Source: Mesostigma viride (Eukaryota; Streptophyta; Mesostigmatophyceae; Mesostigmatales; Mesostigmataceae). From it: 27,949 nt of DNA. Where the stretch lies: the NCBI GenBank assembly GCA_009746045.1, contig RPFO01001093.1, forward strand, positions 1 through 27,949, in the 5' to 3' direction. The number at the start of each line of letters is the position of its first letter. Position 1 is the first letter of the stretch. The notes under the pieces are model-generated. The model searched no databases and was not told the DNA's origin. It saw nothing but the letters and a program-made list of their open reading frames with translations. This document shows, piece after piece, positions 1-9,749 of this stretch. A program made the position numbers and the translations under genes.

Positions 1-1722
1 TGCCGGCCCAAGGAGTGGTGGGCACCACGACGGCAGCAGTCCAAAGACTAGCCTCATCTTTCGCAAGCGCCCTCGGGAGGGAGATGGGAGGAGCTCTTCC
101 ATCATGTCGATCTCGAGCCCGGGCCCTTTTATCCAGCAGCCGCGGCTCTCAACCTCGCGTGCCTCCAGCGCTGCGCTGTGTCGAGCGTGAATCCTGCTGG
201 TATCCTTGAGCCACGCTCTCATCTATATACGAATGTCCCTTGCTTCTGTTCATAGCCCAGATAAACAATTCCATCCGTTTACTTAAAATTATGCGGTTTG
301 TGTTGCAGCCCCTGATGGCATCCGGTGTATGGGAAAGTGTGCGGGGTTTTACAGTGCAAAGAAGAAATTGTCTGCTGGCTTGATTACTGTTCTTGGCACA
401 CTGGAGACAGGCGTGAGAGATGGTCGTCATGGATGTTTCTATCAAACCCGGTTGGTGGAAAGCAAACCGCAATCCAAATCTTTTTCATGGCAAAGAATCC
501 TCAGAGCGGACGCCGGCTACGGAATAGGCGGGTGGAGATTTGCGAGAGCGGCTCTGGAGGCGAAGGAAAATAGAGCGCAAAGGAGATTTAGAGCCCAATC
601 CTGACAATCTCTAGACGAAGACGAAGAAGTCAACAGAGGCGTCGGGTAATTTGGACTCGCTGAGCACAGCGGTGCGACGACTAGGCGTCTACAGGCCGCT
701 CGAACAGCTCAAACCGTTGTCGCACCTTTCATGGAGTTACGCTCTCCTTAAGTCGGGGGATGAAGAGCTGACACCTCTTCCGCTGCATTGATGCTGTTAG
801 GCTGCTTGTTGCAGCGAGATCTCTCGCACAGTCCTTCTGCATTGTTACGGAGGTCCACCTGGCGCTTCAGAGGGAAAGGCGGGCCTGGAGCGCGCCCTCG
901 TCTCGCCGCGATGCAATACCGCCAGACGCTCGTCGACCTCAGGGAGAGATCCTAACAAGGCTGGATCCAACGCAGTTTCTGACCTGATGCGGCGCGGGCT
1001 CACCGGCATCGTGGCAGGCGGACTGCACCCTACGATTCCGCGCATGAAGAAACGTCGCCGTCTCCTCCGCCTAGAGATGGCGCGCGGCCCTGGGGAAAGC
1101 CCCTGCCCAAGCAACGTCACTGATCAAGCCCAGGGCACCTCTCCAAATCATGGCCCGCCGATGGGGGGCGGTGGCCGAGGGCGTGCACATGCCCTCGGGT
1201 GAAGTTACTCTTCAACAACGTCATACTCGCGCCACGACGCCGCTGGGTCGCGGTTCGTCGAGGCAGAACTAAGGGTGGTGAGAAGCCTTCGAACCGGAGG
1301 CCAGTGCTCGTGACTTCTCCGTTCGCTTCACCTCGTCCCTTCACCAGAGTCGTCACGCGAAGGAGGCGCGTGGAAGAGTCAGGTGAGCGAGACAGGCTCG
1401 ACAGCTCGACAGGGTACAAAGGCTATGACAACTAGCTGCGACAGAACGTCTCGTGCACGGTCTCGCTACGACCTGCCGAGGCCCCGCCTATCGTCGACTG
1501 GGCTCATGAACAACTGGGACTCCTGTGGGGGTCTCCTTCCGTCTGCGCGGCCCCACCAAGAGCGCGCGCCCTGGGATACCAGCTATCTGCCCCAGGCAGG
1601 TGGTCACCGGGGCCGCCTTCGCAAGTAGCCGGGCGCGCTCAGCCGTCGACTATCGGCGGTCCTGCACGTGGACACGACGTGCCTCATGAGCCGACTGGCC
1701 CCAGCGGCCTGCCCCGTCGTAG
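1..1722 (+). pseudogene. RNR exon 2 (3' end), intron 2 and exon 3, noisy copy
   Basis: Error-laden copy of the class II ribonucleotide reductase. The exon 2 remnant is 1-199, intron 2 is 200-814 (GT donor at 200, CAG acceptor ending at 814), and exon 3 is 815-1722 with the same TAG stop. The Cys codon before the donor and the pieces coding for the PSGTLS region are recognisable, but no frame stays open. Read unit 3 for the intact gene. Confidence 0.8.
291..771 (+). pseudogene. Intron-nested gene, noisy copy
   Basis: Matches the 169-aa ORF nested in RNR intron 2 (intact at 11,035-11,544). The pieces coding for the Cys-rich start and the Glu/Arg-rich middle are recognisable in several frames (for example around 325-600). 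Frame breaks are attributed to sequence error. Confidence 0.75.
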
Positions 1723-1726
1723 CCGG

Positions 1727-2343
1727 TCAATCCGGCCATCATCGCGAGGATACATCATCGGCGGAGGATACCCATGGCCTGGGGCGGCAGAGAGGGGAGC
1801 GACATCATCATGGGAGACAGGTCCAAGTGGATCGCCTCGGGGGCGCCGACGACGACGCTGAAAATAGTAGCGCACCCAGCCGGCTCAGCGAACGAACACC
1901 AGCACCAGCGCTTTGCCCCGCGCCGCATTCCGACCCGTCGTCCTTTGCAACGCCTCGCGGAGAGCGACCTTGTGGTTGTAGTACATCTGACGCCGCCGGA
2001 TGCCGACTCCGTACGCCGCATCGGAAGCTCTTCCCCCCCCCGCGATAACATTTGTCACCGCGGCCCCCCGCGCATCGCCCGCGCGGCCAAGGTTGATCGC
2101 GAGGAACTTGGACACACTTTTCCCCTGCTGTCTTCGAGGCGTCTTGGCGACCTCCGTCGCGCCTTACCACACGCCGTCTTGCCCCCATCGGTCTGCGCGT
2201 CGTTCGGCGCCTTCACACGTGTTCCCCGCCCCTGCCACGTCGTCGGCCTCGCAGTGGCTTTTGTGACGCTGCTGAAGGCCTTGGGACCGCTTCGCCATGT
2301 TCTATGCGCCGATCCGTCGACGTTCGCTAACAGCGGTCGCCAT
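1727..2343 (-). pseudogene. Two-TM, Gly-tract protein, noisy copy
   Basis: Aligns with 12,575-13,224. Both 45-bp internal repeats are recognisable, and the homopolymer tract is present but shorter (about 2033-2041). The TATATAAG upstream box is damaged here. Confidence 0.75.
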
Positions 2344-2413
2344 CGGGTATCTTGCCTTATAGCTCGAGAAATTGGCAGTCCTTATTTATGTACATTGATC
2401 AATAAACGACACC

Positions 2414-4623
2414 TTACGCGGGCGTCCGATTGTTCACAGAGGTAGGGCGGATCGTCTCCCAACTGCGTGCTGCTCGTCTTCGCGGCTGCTGTAAAAGGAT
2501 CTCGCCACGCCACCGCCTCCACCCCTGGTAGGCGCTCAAGTTTGCGCCGCCACGTAAGCCGCGGTGGCGCTTGGGCGCGCACACTCGTTTGCGGTCCCTG
2601 GCGCGATGCCGTCGAAACGGGTGAGAAGCATCGACGTCGGTGATTCGACATGCGAACACGTGCGCCCTCCCTCAGAACTCGGTTTGAGCACAATCGTTTT
2701 CGTGGGGGACGGATATGTCGGAATCTACATACGGTGGCGGGTGCTACGACCAGCATCGCCGCGGGGTTAATGCGTCGCGCGCCAATATGAACACCGCGAG
2801 TTGGCTCCTGTAATTAGTTGGTCAGTAAACGGGTGGCCTGTCTACCGCCACACCACGATCATTGTTGGCCTGAAGACAATAACGCCTGTCGTCGTGGCGT
2901 CTTCAGATGCGTGTTTGTTTTTGCGGTGGTGAACCTGGAAGCGCCGCTGCTCGGTTCAGCAGTCGCGGTGTCCACGTCGGACTTGCTCGACGTGGGTTGC
3001 GTGATGTTGATTCGACCTTCTGTCTTCACGTACAAGACGTACGCCGGCCGGTTTTGGACGACGGCGGCGGATTGCTTGCGCCGTGCTGGCGTCCGCACTC
3101 GTCACAGGCGTCAGCGTGGCGTCGTGGACGGGTCGTACAGAGACGTGTGTAGTGAAAGCGAGCGTAGAGGCGGATGTTGCGTTCCCGTGGGCACTCGCTC
3201 GCCGCGCCCCGCCGACCTACACCGTCGTCTGCAGTGTTAGGGTCCCCCTTCATCTGGAGAAAGTGTACACGGCGCGCTTCCCGCAAGGCTGCCCGCCACG
3301 ACCGGTGCGTTCGTCACCACTCATCCCCTCCGCGACCGTCACGCTCGCTGAACGTCGCCGTCAACGCTGATTCGGGGCTACTGGTAGGGGTCAACCGCCG
3401 TAGTGGAAAGAGGGTGGGCGGTGTGGTGTCGGCGGAGGCGGTGTCACCGTGGTGCGTGTACACCGCTGGTAAAGCCCTGACGACCTTGGCCACGACGTAC
3501 ACGTAATAGGGGTGACGGCGTCAGGGAGAGAAGATCAGTGGGCCGGCCGACGGTCCGTCGCGCGCTCTGGGAAGGGCGGAGCGCGACCAGGTTGGTGCCG
3601 CGCCGCCGGATTGTGTATATATCGCGGCCCGCCAGCCCCGCCTTGGAGGCGACTGTACAGCGGCAGAAACACAGGACGCCAGCTGTCGCCCTGACATGGT
3701 GAGCGAGTGGGTACGGGCGAAGTGGCGCTGATTCTGCGTCGATGTGGTTGTGGGGGTCGGGCACGGAACCGCGAACGTCTGGAGGTTGAACGAGCTGCTC
3801 AAGGGTCTTTCAGCTGCAGCTCGCGTCACGTGTTCGGTTCCTGCGCGAGCGGCGAGGCCAGCCACTTGACGACACGCGGTAGGCGACCCGGTTCATCGCG
3901 ATCTGACCGCCGGCCCACTCGGCCTTTTCAGTTCCACCGCCCTCGGCGAAGTACCGTTCGCTGACCGCCTCGTTGGAGGCCCGTCCGTGCTGCGGTGCAC
4001 CCTCTGCTGTACGCCCGTTCGCCGCGTGTCGTCACCGCACGTCACCGGTGACAGGTGCCGCTCCCCGCTCCCGATCTGCAGGTTGTTTCTATGCGCACAG
4101 ACCGCCATGTAGATGCACGTGACGTGGTGTGGGTGAACGCGTTCACGCGCAGCAACCTAGCTGCCGGCGGAGGACAGCACGAGGCGTACTGAAGGGCGTC
4201 TGGGTTCTCCGCCCACGGTAATGGCGGCCGGACACGCGGTGCCGGTGGTAGTCACGGCGTCACCGTCGCGCTGGGCCTCACAGCCCGTCGCGTGCGGACC
4301 AGCAAGGCTGCCGGCGTCGGGGGGCGCCGAGTAATGGCGTGTCTGTCCGACGAGTGTTTAGGCCGTACAGGAACGCCGGCGCGCGAGAGAGTCGACCGCG
4401 GGCAGAGGGACTAGGGCCGCCGCCCGCTGTCAATCGCCATGCGGCTAAAAAAAATCACGCGCCCGCCCTGTCCGCAGGTCGCGAGTACGCGACAACGTCC
4501 GCAGGATGGACGCGGAGGACTGCCCGATGTCGACGACTCCCTCTGTCCGCTTTCGGCCACGACGCCCGTCTCATCTGTCCGCACCCAACGTGAGGACAGT
4601 CAGCGACGACACCTCACGCTTAT
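2414..4623 (-). pseudogene. Fibre / LamG-type protein, noisy copy
   Basis: Aligns with 13,307-15,625. At five sites where units 2 and 3 differ (3393, 3593, 3974, 3997, 4190) this copy carries the unit 2 base. It also shows a noisy version of the 10-bp insertion seen in unit 2, near 3716-3726. It is therefore useful as an independent witness even though no frame is open. Confidence 0.78.
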
Positions 4624-4650
4624 GGTTACTGATTGTACCTAGATGATTTT

Positions 4651-4971
4651 AATAGTTCTACTGCGCTGCGAAACTGAACCACACCCGATGCCCGTGCCCT
4701 GGTATCCGACAGACGTGACAGGTAGAAGTGTCGCCCGGGATGCGAGGGCGCGACGCTCAGTTCGCCACGCCGCGACGCCATCACCGTCCTCCTGCTGGCC
4801 ATCGGCCGAAGACAGCGCCACGTGGTGCCATCGTGCTTCTTCACCGCCACCGGGTTACGGAACTGCGTGCGTCTCGCCGTCGCGCAGGTTGTAGGCTGAT
4901 CGACAGCGTGTCCACGGAGAACGTGTACGGCGGCGCCACGCTCAGGGTGTTGCCCGCCGTACAATGGACAT
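4651..4971 (-). pseudogene. Small beta-rich protein, noisy copy
   Basis: Aligns with 15,656-15,994. Frames are broken by scattered indels, and the start and stop landmarks are recognisable. Confidence 0.7.
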
Positions 4972-5062
4972 CCGACGGTCCTCTTCAATCTTATCAGAAA
5001 AGATTTCGTCTCTTTAAAGCGCATTACGGGCGCGCCTTTTTTTGTGTGCACGCAGGTATCTC

Positions 5063-5321
5063 ATGGCCCGTCGCGTGGTGGTGAGGTCATCAAGCAAGTA
5101 ACGAGCGGCGGGGGCATAGCCGCATGCGACTCTTCGACTCCGCCTACGAGACACGTTGGCGATTACCAAAGAGGTCGCCGAGCTACAGGGATGGGCCAGG
5201 CGGGGCAGAAGGCGGAGGATTGTGGCGGTGTACTCTACTCCTTCGACGACAAGGACACCCGTGCTCAAGGCCTCGTCGAGGAGGCCGTCGCGAGATGGCG
5301 GAACTGGTCAGGGCGTCGTAA
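5063..5321 (+). pseudogene. Small helical protein, noisy copy
   Basis: Aligns with 16,089-16,356. The base after the GAG codon near 5105 is C, agreeing with unit 3 (GAGC) and not with unit 2 (GAGG), which suggests the unit 2 base is the error. Confidence 0.7.
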
Positions 5322-5331
5322 AGAGCGTCAC

Positions 5332-7595
5332 TCATGGGGCGCACTCTGGTCTACCACTTCCTTTTTCGCCTGTTCCTGTAGTCCCTTTGCGTCGACTCCT
5401 GGGAGTTCGAGGTCTCCTCCTCGCCGCTCCTCTCCGGCTCACCCGCATCCTTTTTGTCCCGGTTGTTCCAGCCCATTGCTTTCCGCATCCTGGCCACCTT
5501 CTCCGACACTGGGGTGTGAAGCTGTCGGGGGGGAGCTGCGCGTGCTTTCCGCGGGGGGCTGGTCCCGCGGGTGGGGGGCCGCGGGGGGGGGCGTCCTCTC
5601 CAGTCAGCTCTCCTTCTCTGCGGGGGTCTTGTCCCGATCAGCTTCTTCGCGACGACTTTCAGTCGCTCGGCACCTGCACGATCTCGCTGGGCCCGGTAAC
5701 GCCAGCACGTATTGACTCCCTTCCCGCCACCTCGTCCGCCTTTTGGGGATTTTTTTCAACGTTCATATCTTTCAGATTCCGAGTCGGGAGCTGGTTCGGT
5801 CAAATTAGGCGTCTCTGTCCTCTACTGATTAGCGGGTAAGCCACCGCAAGGTTCTTAGATGCGTCCGCTTCAGCTCTGTGCTCCTGAGAGCAGCTTCTTG
5901 TTCAGCAAGGCGAAACGGGTGGGTCTCTATCAACTGTCTTGCGAGGGCGGGTCGTCGCCTTGCTCGAGGAGGCGCCCGAGTTCTCCCTCAGAACCTGTCT
6001 ACATGTCAAGCGCCCCGACGATCTTAACCGCGGTCGTCATTGGGTGGTTTCTCGCGTACTCTGAAAAGAGGCCATTTCTCTGTACTGGCCTCCGCGTCTT
6101 GGATACTCATCAGATCCGCGTCGTCGATCGGTGAGCATCCGCCGGATGTGTTTGGCAAGTTCGGTATCTCGTCTGTCCGATCATCACATTGCTCGGGCCT
6201 CCCGGACCTGCGCCGAGTTTGCCTCCTGGCGCTTCACGCTCCACTAGTTATTGTAATATGATGCCATTCGCTCATGGATGTCAAGTCTGCGTCGATCCCC
6301 GATAATTTGCGGCTCGTTTGCGGGAACCGCCCTTATATATAGTCGCGCGCATTGCGAGCGGAGAACATGTCTCACCGGCGGGTCTTCCGGGTTCCCGCCG
6401 CGGCGGGTCCTATCTCTGAACACGTCCTCGTGCGATCCGTGGGTGACTGGTCTCATGTGTCTGGCGCGATGGAAGCTGCGGATCACTATCCTCCATGGAC
6501 CGAAGGTGCGAAAAGAGAGGGGCCTCGGCGAGGTTGGGACGCCGGCGGATTGCAGTTTGAAGAGGGGCACGGTTCGGGACGCCGGCTCTCTCGCTCGCCC
6601 CCCTGTGCGCTTTCTCGTCTGGCGATTACCTCCGCTTCGCCCGCGCCTTCCACGCATCCGGATCTGTCTCGGGTGTTCGTGTACGCGTCGACCCTGGCTC
6701 TTCGGACGGGATAGAGTCATCCGCGCGCTGGCGAGACGCGCACGGGGTCATCGGGGTCGTCATCCTCAAGGGGCCGACGTTTAGTGTCGGCACGTGGCTG
6801 CGCGGCGTTTGCGCGCGTGTATCCATCGACTCCCGCTGGCAGTTTCCAGACAAGCTTGATTGGCGGCCGGGCGGAGCGACGGCTCTGGTGGCAGGTCAAA
6901 AAAACCCTCCGAGACCCGCTTGCCTCCGCCCTGGGGCCCAGACCCGCGAGTTTCGCGCCAGCGGCGCTGTCTGCGGCATTCGTCTCCGGCAGCGGCGGTC
7001 GAGGGAACGCGAGCTCCCCCCGCCGAACGCTGCGACTGCGGACGGTGGCCGCAAGAAGAGCGCGATTTTCGCGATCTGGCAAGAGACGGCGCGGGATTCC
7101 GGGGGAGGGGACGTCAGAGTAGGGGGCAAGCAAAGGAGGACGATGGGGAAGAAGCTGACTTCGACCCCCCGAGGCGCTCTGGCTGGACGGCGGGAAATTC
7201 AGAGGAGCGAGACACGAGGAGACCCCCATCCCCCTGCATGCCGAGGGAGGCGGGTCTCGTTTTTGAAGGCGCGCCGGCTTTTTCGGGCGTGTACAGTGAC
7301 CGACATGGCGTGGGGGGGAGCCCGGCGGATCTCGAAGACGCGGGTCCTCCACGCCGCCGATCCGCCGGCAGGCGACCCCTGAACGACAGACGCCCCCGAC
7401 CGAATCCTGGGGCCGCTATGGCGCGATAAACCGGGCTCTGTCATGTCGCGTAAATTTGGACGAGAGAAACTCGCGAGCCGGATCTCCGTCTTCGAGGACG
7501 TCCGTCCGTGAGATCGAATGAATGTTCTGTATCCCCATACTACTTCGAGACGTCCGTCGTGAAGATCTATGATGTCTTCGGGTCGAGTGCGGCAT
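5332..7595 (-). pseudogene. Large SIM-bearing protein, noisy copy
   Basis: Aligns with 16,370-18,759. The duplicated DNA that codes for the two N-terminal IIDLTDD motifs is recognisable near 7500-7575, and the G-tract block lies at about 5527-5591. Frames are broken throughout. Confidence 0.75.
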
Positions 7596-7973
7596 CTCCC
7601 ATATGACCGCTTCGATTTTATCGTCGGCCGGATGTATGACGCATGGGGACGTGTCTGTGCAAGTCGGCCCCTGCTCCACCACATGGAGAATCCCACAAGC
7701 CCCCACAGCTCACGCGGATGTCCGATCCGTGATCCGGATGTAGGTGGGAGGCCATTCACAGCCGCCCCGGGTCAGGACTTCCACCCCTTCCCTCCCGAAA
7801 AGGTACGGCAAGGCCGTCGCGCTCTTCCCCGATGACAGAAGGAGGTCTAAAAGGCGGGCGACCGACATTCTTGTACCCGATAACGCGAGGAAGCCGCCCC
7901 GTCGCGCTAGACATTCGGACGCGGCAAGAAATTTTCTCCCTTTTTACGAAAGAAAGTCGCGCGGCCAGACGAC
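7596..7973. other. Intergenic spacer between divergent genes, noisy copy
   Basis: Counterpart of 18,760-19,158. The TATAAAAG box appears as TCTAAAAG near 7846. I see no gene in it. Confidence 0.6.
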
Positions 7974-8505
7974 ATGGACCTCCTGGAGAAGTTTGCAGCG
8001 TTTCTACACGAACGAGGCAACTTCGCACGCTGTACGAGTTCGCATGTCGGAGGGCAAGAAACGGTCCGTCTGGAGTCTCCTGCCGTGATCGAGTGCTCGT
8101 GACCAACTCGCAGCACGCACAAGGTTCGGTACCCGATGGAGGGACGCGTCTCATCCCCTTCAACCTGTACAATGGCCTACAGGGAACAGACGGACGTATA
8201 CTTCCAACGAATGTCGACCGTTCGCGAGAGGACAAAGACGAAGCTGGCTGAGCGGCGCGGAGAGCAGGAGATCGTACGACCCCGGACAGATAACCTTCTC
8301 AGTGGGCATCACAATGGCGTGGTCGAATACGCCAAGGTGCGCCCACGGGACATACGCGCGACCTCCCAGTGCAAGGCAAGGTGCCGAGGATGCACGTGCG
8401 CGACGGGAAAGTCGCAAGTGCCGAATCGGTGGCAGGCTCGACCCTCGCGGAATCTCCGGCCGCAGGTGAGAGGTCGTGCGGCGTTTCATCGTCCGCCTCG
8501 ACTGA
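7974..8505 (+). pseudogene. Conserved 185-aa virus-type protein, noisy copy
   Basis: Aligns with 19,159-19,716, with the same start context (GACGACATGGACC) and TGA stop. Frames are broken by indels. Confidence 0.75.
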
Positions 8506-8546
8506 ACATCGAGCGCGTTCAAAAAAAGACCGCCCTGTACATATAG

Positions 8547-8868
8547 ATGGCCTTACCTGTACGACGCCCTCGTGAGGCGCCGCTGAGGAGCTGTTCCTCA
8601 GAGGCCCGCACTGTCGGCTTCGCGGGGTCTGGCAGAACATGACAAACACGAATATGCGCCGAGATGACCACCTCCTCGGAGTTGTGGCAGAGAGTCCCCA
8701 ATACCTGCGACAGGTCATTGACAACCGATCGAGAAGCCTGCACTGTTTGATGAATACGGTCCTACTGTGGGCCGGCGTGTAGCAAGGCGCTCGCCCTGAT
8801 GATGGCTTAGCTTGTAAAATATGAGCAGACGGTTTTTTATTCATGATCACATAAATAATAACAAATGA
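8547..8868 (+). pseudogene. Small membrane protein (110 aa), noisy copy
   Basis: Aligns with 19,759-20,091. The ACATATAG box directly before the ATG is intact here (8539-8546), so the box is seen in two copies. Confidence 0.72.
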
Positions 8869-8935
8869 GACGTTGAATACACCCTTAGCGAGCCAGCAGC
8901 GCCTCAGTCGCCGCCGGATCCAATCCTACCCTCTC

Positions 8936-9247
8936 TCACCTTCGCGGCGGTGCGGCATTCCTCCCCCCATGCAGCACCAACCACCGTCCCGCCGCCGCGC
9001 CCCGCGCCCGCCAGCAGGCGTCGGAGACCCAGAGCCCCCGGCGGCCTGCCACCACCATCTGCAGCCCCTCTCATGACCCCGCCGAACCCCGCTCCTTCGA
9101 CGTGCTGCACTCGCTGTCGCGGGCCGCCGCTTGGACAGCGCACCAGACCGGGGAGGCCCGGACGAGACGCGGACTGGAAACTGCTCGCCAGTTAGCAGGA
9201 ATCGCCGCCAAAATGGCGACGGATGAGAGTCTAAACAAGGTCGTCAT
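8936..9247 (-). pseudogene. Small two-TM protein (106 aa), noisy copy
   Basis: Aligns with 20,167-20,487. Broken by indels. Confidence 0.7.
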
Positions 9248-9280
9248 GTCTGCGCTTCAAATACACAGTACTCGCTCAAT

Positions 9281-9537
9281 TTACGCACCAGGATGCCCCT
9301 GAGTTGCTGGGCTGGGGCCATGGTCCTAACGTAGCCGCGGTACAGCAGGTACGTCGCGCCCACCACCCAAGACAATCGGCCTCCTCCCCCCCACTTTCAA
9401 TCAATGCACCTCAGTCGTCCGCGCTCTGCGCACTGGTAGCCGTCCGGTCGTTTAGGTACTCACGCTGGCCGCCGTGTGGTGCGAGGCTCACCCCGGGCCA
9501 CACGATAGCGCCCAAGGTCGATGGTAAATAGCACCAT
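9281..9537 (-). pseudogene. Small two-TM protein (83 aa), noisy copy
   Basis: Aligns with 20,522-20,773. Divergent from the Cys-motif ORF starting at 9555, with the same 17-base spacer holding a TATAT box (9538-9554). Confidence 0.72.
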
Positions 9538-9554
9538 GGTCGGTATATCGTTAG

Positions 9555-9749
9555 ATGGCAGAAAAAAAAACTTCAGAGGGCTTCACAGAGGCGGCGAGCC
9601 CCTTTTGTATGCCCTCCGTTGTGTGTCATGAAGTGCGGCGCGCCTACAAAACATCGCGGGAGGGTGTGGGAATAGGACAGGACAGGCGAGAAAGGCGCGT
9701 TCAGCGGCGAACAAAATGGGCGCCCTCACTAATAGCGCTGTCGTCATGA
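9555..9749 (+). pseudogene. Cys-motif ORF (65 aa), noisy copy
   Basis: Aligns with 20,791-20,988. The stop again overlaps the RNR start codon as ATGA (9746-9749). The open 64-codon frame here is only partly in the same frame as the intact gene, because of compensating indels. Confidence 0.65.
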